Source of the DNA: Mycobacterium sp. JS623
GTDB taxonomy: Bacteria > Actinomycetota > Actinomycetes > Mycobacteriales > Mycobacteriaceae
NCBI RefSeq assembly: GCF_000328565.1
Contig: NC_019966.1
Coordinates: forward strand, 2,108,001 to 2,172,000
Direction of reading: 5' to 3'
Length of the DNA: 64,000 nucleotides
Both the position numbers and the translations under genes were made by a program. Below the pieces are notes generated by a model that searched no databases, was not told the origin of the DNA, and saw only the letters and a program-made list of their open reading frames with translations. Positions 17,516-25,016 of this stretch are shown piece by piece (within the stretch, counting starts at the first letter, position 1; every line of letters begins with the position of its first letter).

Positions 17516-18190
17516 TCAGGCCGGGCGCGGCACCGCCGCCGAGGAGCTCTGACCGATCCACGCGGGGATGCTGCGGCGCACCTCGGACGGCCCGGATATC
17601 GCGACTGTGCCCTCGAGCAGGGCGTGCTCCCAGCTGACATCGCCGCGCCAGATGCGGGTGAGCGTGCGCAGGCTCGTTTCGACGGTGCCGGTCACCTCGT
17701 GGCCGGGGTCGAAATCGCACACGTCGGCCTCGCCGTCGGCCACCACCAGCCACCACCGCGACGCCTTCGCCGCCACCCCGTCGAGATGAAACGCCAGCGT
17801 GGTGCGGGTGCGCGGCCAGCTGTCGATCGGGATCGTGCGGCGCATATCCCACATCAGCAGATGCGGATCGAGGTCCTGCTCCCCGAGTTCGCCGATCCAG
17901 CGCACGCCCCAGGCGCCCAGTGCGTCGACGACGTCGGCGAGCTCCTTGCCGCACTCGGTCAGTGAATACGTTGTGCGCCCATCGATTTCGTTGCGCTCGA
18001 TGACGCCCGCCCGGGTCAGCGACTTCAGTCGCTTCGACAGCAGTGCCGGTGACATCTTCGGCACGCCCCGGCGCAGGTCGTTGAAATGCCTACTGCCCAG
18101 CAGCAGTTCCCGCACGACGAGCATCGTCCAGCGCTCGTCGAGCAACTCCATCGCCTTGGCCACCGGACAGAACTGGCCGTATCCGGACAT
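17516..18190 (-). CDS. HxlR-type regulator with C-terminal SCP2-like domain
   Basis: A 224-residue regulator. Residues 1-95 are a winged helix of the HxlR type: CPVAKAMELLDERWTMLVVRELLLGSRHFNDLRRGVPKMSPALLSKRLKSL, with the conserved N-terminal Cys that in some family members senses redox or aldehydes. Residues ~115-220 (FHLDGVAAKASRWWLVV to VTGTVETSLRTLTRIWRGD) resemble an SCP2/sterol-carrier-like ligand domain, which suggests it binds a lipid or hydrophobic ligand. ATG 18190 starts the conserved MSGYGQFCPVA. Two copies of a 12-bp direct repeat in the intergenic region upstream are candidate operators. A methyltransferase gene is divergent. Confidence 0.82.
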   Translation of the reverse strand: MSGYGQFCPVAKAMELLDERWTMLVVRELLLGSRHFNDLRRGVPKMSPALLSKRLKSLTRAGVIERNEIDGRTTYSLTECGKELADVVDALGAWGVRWIGELGEQDLDPHLLMWDMRRTIPIDSWPRTRTTLAFHLDGVAAKASRWWLVVADGEADVCDFDPGHEVTGTVETSLRTLTRIWRGDVSWEHALLEGTVAISGPSEVRRSIPAWIGQSSSAAVPRPA

Positions 18191-18216
18191 CGCATCGCCT
18201 CCCCGGTTCGCAATAT

Positions 18217-18251
18217 CGCAGTACAGATATAGAACCAGGCGCAGTACAGAT
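18217..18251. promoter_or_regulatory. paired 12-bp direct repeats, candidate HxlR operator
   Basis: CGCAGTACAGAT occurs at 18217-18228 and again at 18240-18251, 23 bp apart (about two helical turns), in the 95-105 bp between the divergent HxlR regulator and methyltransferase genes. HxlR proteins usually control their own and the divergent promoter. The site assignment is inference. Confidence 0.5.
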
Positions 18252-18294
18252 TTGTTACTAGTTCGGTCGCCGCGGTGGCGCGACGATGTTGACC

Positions 18295-19122
18295 ATGAGC
18301 AAATCAGCCGGAACCGTGGACGACAGCCAGATCGCGGCCAAACACCGAGCCATGTGGGCGTCGGGTGACTATCCGAAGCTCGCCGTCGACCTCGTCGCTC
18401 CCCTCGGGCCCGTCCTAGTGCAGGCCACCAGCGTGGCCCGCGGTGACCGAGTCCTCGATGTCGCCGCCGGGACCGGAAACGCCGCGATTCCGGCCGCACA
18501 AACCGGGGCCAGCGTCGTCGCCAGCGACCTATGCCCAGAATTGTTGGAGAGCGGCCGAACCCTTGCCGCCGAACAAGGCGTCGAATTGGACTGGCGTGAG
18601 GGTAACGCGCACGCACTGCCGTTCGGCGACAACGAGTTCGACGTCGTGATGTCCTGCATCGGCGTGATGTTCGCGCCGTTTCATCAGCAGGCCGCCGACG
18701 AGCTGGTCCGGGTTGCCAAGCCGGGCGGCAGGCTCGGCCTGATCAACTGGACACCCGAGGGACACATCGGCCAGTTGTTTGCGACCATGAAGCCGCATAT
18801 GCCGGCCCCGCCGCCGGGCGCGCAGCCGCCGCCATTGTGGGGACAGGAGGACCACGTCCGCGAGCTGTTCGGTGACCACGTCACCGACCTAGTCACCGAG
18901 CGGCGCACGCTGCCCGTGCACCATTTCCCTGACGGCGCGGCGTTCCGTGACTACTTCAAGGCTGTCTACGGGCCGACGATCGCGACGTATCGAAACATCG
19001 AGGGCGACGCGGACCGCGTCGCGGCGCTCGACGCGGACATCGCCCGGCTCGGCGACGGCTTCTTCACCGGCGACGGCACCATGGAATGGGAATACCTGCT
19101 CGTAACGGCGCGCAAGGCCTGA
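18295..19122 (+). CDS. class I SAM-dependent methyltransferase
   Basis: A 275-residue UbiE/SAM-type methyltransferase. Motif I is VLDVAAGTGNAAIPAA, followed by an acidic SAM-ribose strand ending VVASDLCPELL, motif II/post-I DVVMSCIGVMFAPF, and LVRVAKPGGRLGLINW (motif III). ATG 18295 is favoured; an in-frame ATG at 18286 is equally possible and no clear ribosome site discriminates. The substrate is unknown. It is divergent from the HxlR regulator, which probably controls it, and is followed 12 nt later by a phosphotransferase gene. Confidence 0.82.
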   Translation: MSKSAGTVDDSQIAAKHRAMWASGDYPKLAVDLVAPLGPVLVQATSVARGDRVLDVAAGTGNAAIPAAQTGASVVASDLCPELLESGRTLAAEQGVELDWREGNAHALPFGDNEFDVVMSCIGVMFAPFHQQAADELVRVAKPGGRLGLINWTPEGHIGQLFATMKPHMPAPPPGAQPPPLWGQEDHVRELFGDHVTDLVTERRTLPVHHFPDGAAFRDYFKAVYGPTIATYRNIEGDADRVAALDADIARLGDGFFTGDGTMEWEYLLVTARKA

Positions 19123-19134
19123 CACGATGTCGGC

Positions 19135-20184
19135 ATGGATCAGCTGCCGACCCTGACCGCCGACGACCAGGCTGCAGTGCAGCGCTGGGTGCAAGAGCAG
19201 GGCCTCGGTTCGGAGGTCACCGACGTCGAGCCGCTGACCGGGGGAACCCAGAACATCGTGGTGCGGCTGCACATCGACGGTCGCCCGATGGTGTTGCGCC
19301 GGCCGCCGCTTCACCCGCGGCCCACGAGCAACAAGACCATGCTGCGCGAGATGGCGGCGCTGCGAACGCTTGCGGGCACGCAGGTGCCGCATCCCGGCTT
19401 CATCGCGGGCACCGACGATCTCGACGTGCTTGGTGTGGTGTTCTACCTGATGGAAGAGGTCGACGGTTTCAACCCCGGCGACACCATGGACGAGGCGTAT
19501 GTCCGCAACGCCGACTGGCGGCATCAGGTCGGCCTGTCATATGCGGCTAGCCTCGCGCGGCTGGGCAACGTCGAGTGGGAGGGCAGCCCGCTGGCAGAGC
19601 TCAAACGGCCTGGCTCGTTTCTGGCGCGCCAGGTGCCGCAATTTCTCGGGCTGCTGGAAAGCTATCGGCACGAACACTATTCGCCCGAGTCACTGGCTGT
19701 GACGGAATTGGCGGACTGGCTGGAGTCGAACCGTCCTGCGGATTCGAAGCCGGGAATTATGCACGGCGACCCGCACCTGAGCAATGTGCTGCTGCGCCGC
19801 GACAAGCCGGAGTTGGCCGCGTTCGTGGACTGGGAGATGTGCACTGTCGGCGACCCGCTGCTGGATTTGGGTTGGATGCTGATCTGCTGGCCCTTGGAGA
19901 CCAACACGATTACGGCGGGCGCTCAGCTGGCCGCGCTCGGCGGGTTGGCCAGCAGGCGGGAGTTGCTCGACGCATATCTGGCGGCTGGCGGTCGCGAAAC
20001 GTCAAGCCTGGATTGGTATGTCGCGATGGCGTGCTTCAAGCTGGGCATCGTCATCGAGGGCACCTGGTCGCGGTATCTGGTCGGGCAGGCAAGCCGAGAC
20101 GCAGGCGAGCGACTGCATGCGAACGCGCAGAACCTGATTGACATCGGCACCCGCGTGGCCAAGGGCGACAGCCCATTTCAGTGA
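19135..20184 (+). CDS. APH/ChoK-fold phosphotransferase family protein
   Basis: A 349-residue kinase-like protein of the family often annotated beside acyl-CoA dehydrogenases (FadE36-like). The N-lobe has LTGGTQNIVVRLHIDGRPMVLRRPP with the ATP lysine/arginine region; the catalytic loop is GIMHGDPHLSNVLLRRDKPELAAFVDWEMCTVGDPLLDLGWML, supplying the catalytic Asp (HGD), Asn and metal-binding Asp. Related eukaryotic ACAD10/11 domains phosphorylate 4-hydroxyacyl-CoAs, so a role in hydroxy fatty-acid breakdown is possible but inferred. It starts 12 nt after the methyltransferase gene, probably the same transcript; its stop abuts the converging exporter gene. Confidence 0.82.
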   Translation: MDQLPTLTADDQAAVQRWVQEQGLGSEVTDVEPLTGGTQNIVVRLHIDGRPMVLRRPPLHPRPTSNKTMLREMAALRTLAGTQVPHPGFIAGTDDLDVLGVVFYLMEEVDGFNPGDTMDEAYVRNADWRHQVGLSYAASLARLGNVEWEGSPLAELKRPGSFLARQVPQFLGLLESYRHEHYSPESLAVTELADWLESNRPADSKPGIMHGDPHLSNVLLRRDKPELAAFVDWEMCTVGDPLLDLGWMLICWPLETNTITAGAQLAALGGLASRRELLDAYLAAGGRETSSLDWYVAMACFKLGIVIEGTWSRYLVGQASRDAGERLHANAQNLIDIGTRVAKGDSPFQ

Positions 20185-20940
20185 CTAGCCGTACGCGTCG
20201 AAACCCAGCTTGACCGCAAGGACCAGGCCCGCGATGCCGATCACCACGCGCAGGGGTCCCGTCGGAGCATGCCGGACCACCACAGGACCGAGGCGCGATC
20301 CGATCAGGCATCCGATGCCGACGGCGAGGACGGCAGGCCAGTGGACGGGCGCGACGACCGTAAAGATCAGCGCTGCAACCCCGTTCGCAACTGCCAGGAT
20401 CACGTTCTTGCCCGCGTTGGCATGCGCAAGCGTCGCGCCGCCAGCTCGCATGAGCATCGCCAGGAGCAGAACGCCCGCGGCTGCGCCGAAGTAGCCACCG
20501 TAAATGCAGATCACAAAGATCGCTGCGGATTCGAGGAGAATCCTGACCGTATCTCGTTGGTGGTGAGCGACTCTGGCTTCCTGACGGGTGGACCGCGGCA
20601 GCAGGATCGCTACCGAGGCCAGGCCGAGCAGGATGGGGACAATCCTTTCGAAACCCTCCGCTGGCGTGGTCAACAGGAGCGTCGCACCGATTGCACCGCC
20701 GATCGCGGCGGCGGGCAGGATTCGCTTGATCCACGCGCCTTGGCCAGCCAGTTCCGGTTGCGATCCCGCAATGGAGCCAATGCCGTTGAACACCAGGGCA
20801 ACGGTGTTGGTGACGTTGGCCGTCACCGGGGGCAGCCCGAACACCAACAGGGCTGGATAGGTGGCTACAGACGCCAGTCCCGCGATGCTGCCGGTGAGAC
20901 CGCCGAGCACGCCGGCAGCTGCGAGGAAGGCCCAGTCCAT
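20185..20940 (-). CDS. TauE/SafE-family anion exporter
   Basis: A 251-residue membrane protein with about eight hydrophobic segments. The start MDWAFLAAAGVLGGLTGSIAGLASVATYPALLVFGLPPVTANVTNTVAL is the family pattern, repeated in the second half (ICIYGGYFGAAAGVLLLAMLMRAGGATLAHANAGKNVILA). Members move sulfite, sulfoacetate or other organosulfur anions. It lies just downstream of a decayed rhodanese-type gene, which fits a former sulfur-oxidation (persulfide/sulfite) unit of which only the exporter appears intact. Its end lies next to the stop of the phosphotransferase gene with no gap. Confidence 0.85.
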   Translation of the reverse strand: MDWAFLAAAGVLGGLTGSIAGLASVATYPALLVFGLPPVTANVTNTVALVFNGIGSIAGSQPELAGQGAWIKRILPAAAIGGAIGATLLLTTPAEGFERIVPILLGLASVAILLPRSTRQEARVAHHQRDTVRILLESAAIFVICIYGGYFGAAAGVLLLAMLMRAGGATLAHANAGKNVILAVANGVAALIFTVVAPVHWPAVLAVGIGCLIGSRLGPVVVRHAPTGPLRVVIGIAGLVLAVKLGFDAYG

Positions 20941-20947
20941 GGGCCGC

Positions 20948-21544
20948 TCACTTTACTTGTTGGCGTTTATCAGCGTGTCGACGGGTTCCGCCGCTAGACC
21001 GTCGCGTTCGCCTGCACCCACGCCTGGTGCCACCGGTGACGTCGGACACCTCGTCAAACCCGTTGGCGCGCAACAGTGATGCAGCCACGTGTACGACGAT
21101 GGGCTTGCCGGTCGGCACCCCGTCGAGGCGGACGCGCAGCTGTGCCAACGGAATATGGTGCGAGCCGGGGATGGCGCCCAGTTCGCGTTCGCCTGGGTTA
21201 CCCACATCGATCAGCGACACCTTATCCTCGGCGAGCAACTCACCGAGTTCACGCGCCGAGGTCCGCCGCGCCGCCTGCACCAGATCGGCCAACTCCGGGG
21301 GACCTCGCCTCCGCGGTCGCCGACCGCGAAAGACCATGCCCGCGGTTTCGGCGAAACGGCCGTCGAATCCGACGTCCACCGAACCGCGCAGATGACTCGC
21401 GGCGAAGTCTTCGACACTACGCGCGTCAAGCACGCGAACTCCGTTGTTGAGCGCTGTCCGAACGCTTTTCGCGCTCAGCCGTTGAATTTTGCGGGTCTGG
21501 TCGGGCAGGGCCAACTTGCCGGAGTCATCGCGATGATCGAACAA
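20948..21544 (-). pseudogene. decayed double-rhodanese gene
   Basis: An open frame of 198 codons contains two rhodanese-like pieces, but key parts are missing. The first is NGVRVLDARSVEDFAASHLRGSVDV followed by a damaged GRFAETAGMVF region. The second is KVSLIDVGNPGERELGAIPGSHHIPLAQLRVRL, then KPIVVHVAASLLRANGFDEVSDVTGG: the catalytic cysteine loop normally between VVH and ASLL is deleted. The frame after TGG is shifted, and the expected ending AAEPVDTLINANK continues in another frame (stop near 20953). No metallo-hydrolase domain remains upstream. It was probably once a persulfide dioxygenase/rhodanese fusion paired with the TauE exporter. Confidence 0.65.
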
Positions 21545-21603
21545 GGGCGTGACTGCAAGGACGTCGTGACGAGGCTGGCGCCGCTGCCAACGGGGACAAG
21601 CCG

Positions 21604-21895
21604 ATGACCGTGCCGTCGCGGTCGCACAGTCGCTCGCCGATCACCACGACGGGGTGGATGTGGCCTCGCGTGTCGATGATGCGGTGGCGACTGGAGAACG
21701 GCCTGCCCCGTTTTGTCATCTCGTCGATGAGCCGTCCGACTTGCGCGGCGTCGTCAGGATGCTTGTGCGACATCACCAACGCGGTTGTGGGCTGCACCTG
21801 GCCGGCGCGTAACCATGAATGTGCGCGACGGCCTCCGACCACTCCCAACGGTCCTCGACACGCAGATACCGGAACGAACCGACACGCTCGCCCAT
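21604..21895 (-). pseudogene. frameshifted PAS-domain fragment (PAS/ANTAR-type)
   Basis: From ATG 21895 the minus strand encodes RVEDRWEWSEAVAHIHGYAP, then one nucleotide is missing near 21817 and the neighbouring frame continues VQPTTALVMSHKHPDDAAQV...GRPFSSRHRIIDTRGHIHPVVVIGERLCDRDGTVIG. Together these form a PAS domain of the kind found in actinobacterial PAS-ANTAR antiterminators. The ANTAR part is absent: after GTVIG the sequence runs in another frame into the rhodanese fragment. It is a gene remnant, joined by deletion to the next pseudogene. Confidence 0.65.
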
Positions 21896-22053
21896 TGGAA
21901 TCGCTGTGTCCTGAGTCCGCGGACTCCGATCGTTCAATTGACCCCACCGTCTCCAGTACAGGTTCTACGAGAATCCCACCGGCCGCGCTGCCGGGACAGC
22001 CGGATGGCGAGACAAATGCTCAGGGTCTAGCCGGAATGCGAAACCAAAAAGGT

Positions 22054-22083
22054 TTGCACGGGTTGCGGTGAGGCGCCTAACAT
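22054..22083 (+). promoter_or_regulatory. promoter for leaderless leader peptide
   Basis: TTGCAC (22054-22059) and TAACAT (22078-22083) are 18 nt apart. Seven nucleotides after the -10 lies the GTG at 22091, so transcription should begin at or next to that start codon. The match and spacing are among the best in the window. Confidence 0.65.
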
Positions 22084-22090
22084 CGCCAAC

Positions 22091-22132
22091 GTGCCGAGGC
22101 GACTCGTAGTAGCAACCCGCAGCGGGGTCTGA
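22091..22132 (+). CDS. 13-residue leader peptide with Leu-Val-Val codons
   Basis: GTG at 22091 opens a 13-codon frame, MPRRLVVATRSGV, ending in TGA at 22130-22132. Codons 5-7 (CTC GTA GTA) are consecutive branched-chain amino-acid codons and lie in the left half of a long hairpin. The start coincides with the predicted transcription start. It lies 73 nt upstream of a gene for a LeuA-regulatory-domain protein. This is the arrangement of ribosome-mediated attenuation: stalling at Leu/Val codons would keep the hairpin open. Existence of the peptide is inferred from sequence only. Confidence 0.5.
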   Translation: MPRRLVVATRSGV

Positions 22133-22169
22133 TCCAGACCGACCCCTCGCTGTGGGTCGAGCTACTACG
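22105..22169 (+). promoter_or_regulatory. candidate branched-chain amino-acid attenuator hairpin
   Basis: The outer stem pairs 22105-22113 (CGTAGTAGC) with 22161-22169 perfectly; the inner stem pairs 22115-22123 with 22149-22157 and 22124-22129 with 22141-22146, leaving only a 2-nt bulge, one G-U pair and an 11-nt loop. A competing small hairpin, GGTCTG/CAGACC at 22126-22140, lies inside. A ribosome stalled on the Leu-Val-Val codons would hold the outer stem open. No T-run follows, so termination could be intrinsic without T-run, Rho-linked, or the control could act on translation. Confidence 0.5.
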
Positions 22170-22205
22170 TCGGTCACTTCCTCTCCAGTGAGAAGTCCGG
22201 CACAC

Positions 22206-22712
22206 ATGACAACAATCTCAATCGCTACCCAATCCGCAACCAGCGCAGCGCGCCCGTCATTTGCGGCTTATATGAACGGCCCGATGCCGCGCAGTCTGCG
22301 CCAGGAGGCCGACGCGATGTCTTTCGAAGCGTTTCACGACCAATATGCGGCCAGTACAGGGCCGCTGCGGCTCGGTAGTTGGCGGTGCACCGACGCCGAG
22401 TGTCGCTCGTCCCGGCTTGGTCCGCAGGCCCGGCATTATCAGGCCACCCTTGCCGTCGGCGACTGCATCAGTACGTCGTCGGCCGCCGCGTGTGGACCCG
22501 TCGCGGCGCTGACCGAGATGCTCTATGACCGTGGTATCGCGGTCGAGATGACGGCCTTTCACCAGGTTCCGGCCGGCGAGCACACGGCGACATTCGTCCG
22601 CGGGTCCGACGGCGCCCGGTCGCAGTGGGCGATGGGTTGGTCCAACGACCCGACGCAGTCCGCGCTGCGCGCAGTCATTGCCTGCGCCAACCGGCTGCTG
22701 ACCGACGCCTGA
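22206..22712 (+). CDS. stand-alone LeuA-type regulatory (dimerisation) domain protein
   Basis: A 168-residue protein with no aldolase-like catalytic barrel. Residues ~50-165 follow the C-terminal allosteric domain of 2-isopropylmalate/homocitrate synthases: ARHYQATLAVGDCISTSSAAACGPVAALTEMLYDRGIAVEMTAFHQVPAGEHTATFVRGSDG, then WAMGWSNDPTQSALRAVIACANRLL. In LeuA this domain binds leucine. A separate copy could bind leucine or another ligand, or modify an enzyme by association; its function is unknown. ATG 22206 has a GAGAAG ribosome site 10 nt upstream. The candidate Leu/Val attenuator immediately before it supports a link to branched-chain amino acids. Confidence 0.72.
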   Translation: MTTISIATQSATSAARPSFAAYMNGPMPRSLRQEADAMSFEAFHDQYAASTGPLRLGSWRCTDAECRSSRLGPQARHYQATLAVGDCISTSSAAACGPVAALTEMLYDRGIAVEMTAFHQVPAGEHTATFVRGSDGARSQWAMGWSNDPTQSALRAVIACANRLLTDA

Positions 22713-22716
22713 GATC

Positions 22717-22779
22717 CGCCGAAACGGCATTCCGGCACGGCCGTTCTCGATCTTTCTGTGCTGGAATGCCGTTTCGGCG
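22717..22779. terminator. strong bidirectional hairpin, 17-bp perfect arms
   Basis: Arms 22717-22733 (CGCCGAAACGGCATTCC) and 22763-22779 are perfect complements, and pairing extends inward five more base pairs with one G-U. It fills the gap between the convergent LeuA-domain and CYP136 genes and should end both transcripts. Confidence 0.72.
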
Positions 22780-22787
22780 CAAAGCCC

Positions 22788-24269
22788 TCAACGCAAGGGG
22801 CGCAACATGATTGGCATGCCGTCCAGCGGTACCGGCATGCCGCCGTAGTCGTAGCGCGGCTTGTATCCGGCGTGGGGCAGCTCGAGCCGATACTTGCGCA
22901 GCAGCCGGTGCATGACGGTCTTGATCTCCAGCTGCCCGAAAACCATGCCGATGCACTTGTGCGCGCCGCCGCCGAACGGCGCGAACGCATACCGGTGCTT
23001 CTTGTGCTCCGACCGCGGCTCGGCGAAGCGCTCAGGATCGAACTTCTCCGGGTTCGTCCACAACTCAGGCAGGCGATGGTTGAGCGACGGCCACGTCACC
23101 ACATCGGTGCCGGCAGGGATGAAGTAGCCAAGCAGATCGATGTCGCGCACCGCCCGCCGGAAGTTCATCGGCAGCGGCGTGACCATGCGCAGGGCCTCAT
23201 TGATCACAAGGTCGTAGGTTTCCAGCTTCTCCAGCGCCTCGATGTCGAGCGGACCGTCACCGATGCGCGCCGACTCGTCGCGGCAGCGTTCCTGCCATTC
23301 CGGGTTGGCCGCGAGGTGGTAGGCCATCGTCGTCATGGTCGACGTCGACGTGTCGTGAGCCGCCATCATCAGGAAGATCATGTGCGCGACGATGTCGTCG
23401 TCGGTGAATCGCTGGCCATCCTCGTCCTCGGCTTGGCACAGCACGCTGAGCATGTCGGTGCGCTCGTTGCCACGCGTCTCGGCGACCCTGGCGGAGAAGT
23501 AATCCTCGAGCGTCTTGCGGGCCTGAATGCCGCGCCACCACGTCAGCGGCTTCACGGGCTTGCGGATGATCGCGTTGCCCGCCCGGGTGGTGGTCGTGAA
23601 CGCGTGGTTGATGGTGGTGACCAAGTCGCGGTCAGTGCCCGCCTCATGGCCCATGAACACCACCGACGCGATGTCGAGCGTGAGCTCCTTGACGGCCGGA
23701 TGGAACAGGAACCGTGAGTCATTGGCGACCCAGTCGTTGGCCACCACGTGGCTGGCCACCGAGTCAATGTGCTCGACGTACCCGGCCAACCGGGAACGGG
23801 TGAACGCCTCCTGCATGATCCGCCGGTGGAACATGTGTTCGTCGAAGTCGAGCAGCATCAGGCCACGGTCGAAGAACGGCCCGATCACCGGATCCCAGGC
23901 GCGCTGAGAGAACTCCTTGTTGCGGTTCGAGAAGACGGCTTGCGTGGCATCGGGGCCAAGCGCCATCACCGACGCCAGTGCTGGTGAGTACTGGTAGTGG
24001 ATCGGACCGTACTTGCGGTAGACCTCGACCGCGAACTCCGGCCCAAGCCGGAAGAACTCGATCATGTGCCCGATGATCGGCAGGCCCGAGTCACCCATTG
24101 CCGGCTTGAGGCCACTACCTGCGGGCGGCTCCGCCAGCGCGAACTGCTTCCACTCGTGCCTGCGCAGCCGCTTTTCGGCCAGGCCCATGCCGGGGATTGT
24201 GACGGGCGTCGGCTTCAACCGCCGCTTGGCCTGGTCAAGCAGGTAATCCTTGGTGCTGATGGCTGCCAT
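22788..24269 (-). CDS. cyp136: cytochrome P450 CYP136
   Basis: A 493-residue P450 close to mycobacterial CYP136 by length and by position next to the TetR, SDR and dinB2 genes. Oxygen-activation helix FLMMAAHDTSTSTM, K-helix ExxR as NEALRM, and heme loop FAPFGGGAHKCIG with Cys439 are all present. The long N-terminus, ending GMGLAEKRLRRHEWKQFALAEPP, and CYP51-like spacing distinguish it from the P450 at 4046. Substrate unknown; related enzymes act on sterols or isoprenoids. It is divergent from the TetR gene, with a palindrome between them. The converging terminator lies directly after its stop. Confidence 0.9.
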   Translation of the reverse strand: MAAISTKDYLLDQAKRRLKPTPVTIPGMGLAEKRLRRHEWKQFALAEPPAGSGLKPAMGDSGLPIIGHMIEFFRLGPEFAVEVYRKYGPIHYQYSPALASVMALGPDATQAVFSNRNKEFSQRAWDPVIGPFFDRGLMLLDFDEHMFHRRIMQEAFTRSRLAGYVEHIDSVASHVVANDWVANDSRFLFHPAVKELTLDIASVVFMGHEAGTDRDLVTTINHAFTTTTRAGNAIIRKPVKPLTWWRGIQARKTLEDYFSARVAETRGNERTDMLSVLCQAEDEDGQRFTDDDIVAHMIFLMMAAHDTSTSTMTTMAYHLAANPEWQERCRDESARIGDGPLDIEALEKLETYDLVINEALRMVTPLPMNFRRAVRDIDLLGYFIPAGTDVVTWPSLNHRLPELWTNPEKFDPERFAEPRSEHKKHRYAFAPFGGGAHKCIGMVFGQLEIKTVMHRLLRKYRLELPHAGYKPRYDYGGMPVPLDGMPIMLRPLR

Positions 24270-24332
24270 GCATGCTCCTCAGGCAAAAAGACTGTGGCCG
24301 TTGTCACTCCTGATCTCCATCCTGGATGGCAG

Positions 24333-24350
24333 ACTTGACGCATGTCAAGT
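24333..24350. promoter_or_regulatory. 18-bp palindrome, candidate TetR operator
   Basis: ACTTGAC (24333-24339) and GTCAAGT (24344-24350) are perfect complements around GCAT. The site lies between the divergent CYP136 and TetR genes. It contains TTGACA (read on the minus strand) and TTGACG (plus strand), either of which could serve as a -35 element, so a bound repressor would block both promoters. Confidence 0.6.
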
Positions 24351-24388
24351 TTTGTTCTGGCGCGTCGCAACTGCAAAGGTCTAGGGCC

Positions 24389-25006
24389 ATGACCGCCCAA
24401 CCCGCACCCCAGGCCCGCCGCAGCCGCGGTGACCGGCAGCGCGAGGCGATCGTCACCGCGGTCCGCGAACTGCTGCAGGAGCGATCGTTCGCCGACCTGT
24501 CCGTCAGCACCATCAGCGAGCGGGCCGGCGTCGCCCGGTCCGGCTTCTACTTCTATTTCGACTCGAAGTACGCGGTGCTCGCGGTGATCCTCGCCGAGGC
24601 AGGTGATCTGCTCGACGAACTGACCCACCACTTCGCGCCGCGTGAGCCCGGCGAGACGCCTGAAGCGTTTGCGAAGCGTATGGTCGGCAGCGCCGCGGCG
24701 GTGTACGCCAACGACGACCCGGTGATGTCGGCGTGCGAGGTCGCCCGATACACCGATGCGCAGATCCGCGAGATGATGGATGACTTCTACGACAGCGTGA
24801 TCGAGAAGCTCATCACGCTGCTGGAGCAAGACCCCGACGCGCATCCGATCTCCGACGACGTGCCGGCTCTCGTGCGCACGATGGCAGCCGTGACGACGAT
24901 GACGCTGACGCACGACAGCACCTTTGTCGGACGCGGCCAGGACCCGGCACGCGCCATCGAGATCGTCGAGCGGTTGTGGCTCAGCGCGTTCTGGGGTGAC
25001 CGGTAG
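24389..25006 (+). CDS. TetR-family transcriptional regulator
   Basis: A 205-residue TetR protein. The DNA-binding domain spans ~10-60: RSRGDRQREAIVTAVRELLQERSFADLSVSTISERAGVARSGFYFYFDSKYAVL. The remaining helices form the ligand domain. ATG 24389 is chosen over an upstream in-frame start because the family N-terminus begins there; AAAGG lies 9 nt upstream. It is divergent from CYP136 and immediately precedes an SDR gene, matching the order I recall from M. tuberculosis Rv3057c-Rv3059. It probably represses CYP136 and itself through the 18-bp palindrome. Confidence 0.88.
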   Translation: MTAQPAPQARRSRGDRQREAIVTAVRELLQERSFADLSVSTISERAGVARSGFYFYFDSKYAVLAVILAEAGDLLDELTHHFAPREPGETPEAFAKRMVGSAAAVYANDDPVMSACEVARYTDAQIREMMDDFYDSVIEKLITLLEQDPDAHPISDDVPALVRTMAAVTTMTLTHDSTFVGRGQDPARAIEIVERLWLSAFWGDR

Positions 25007-25016
25007 TCTCACCGCC

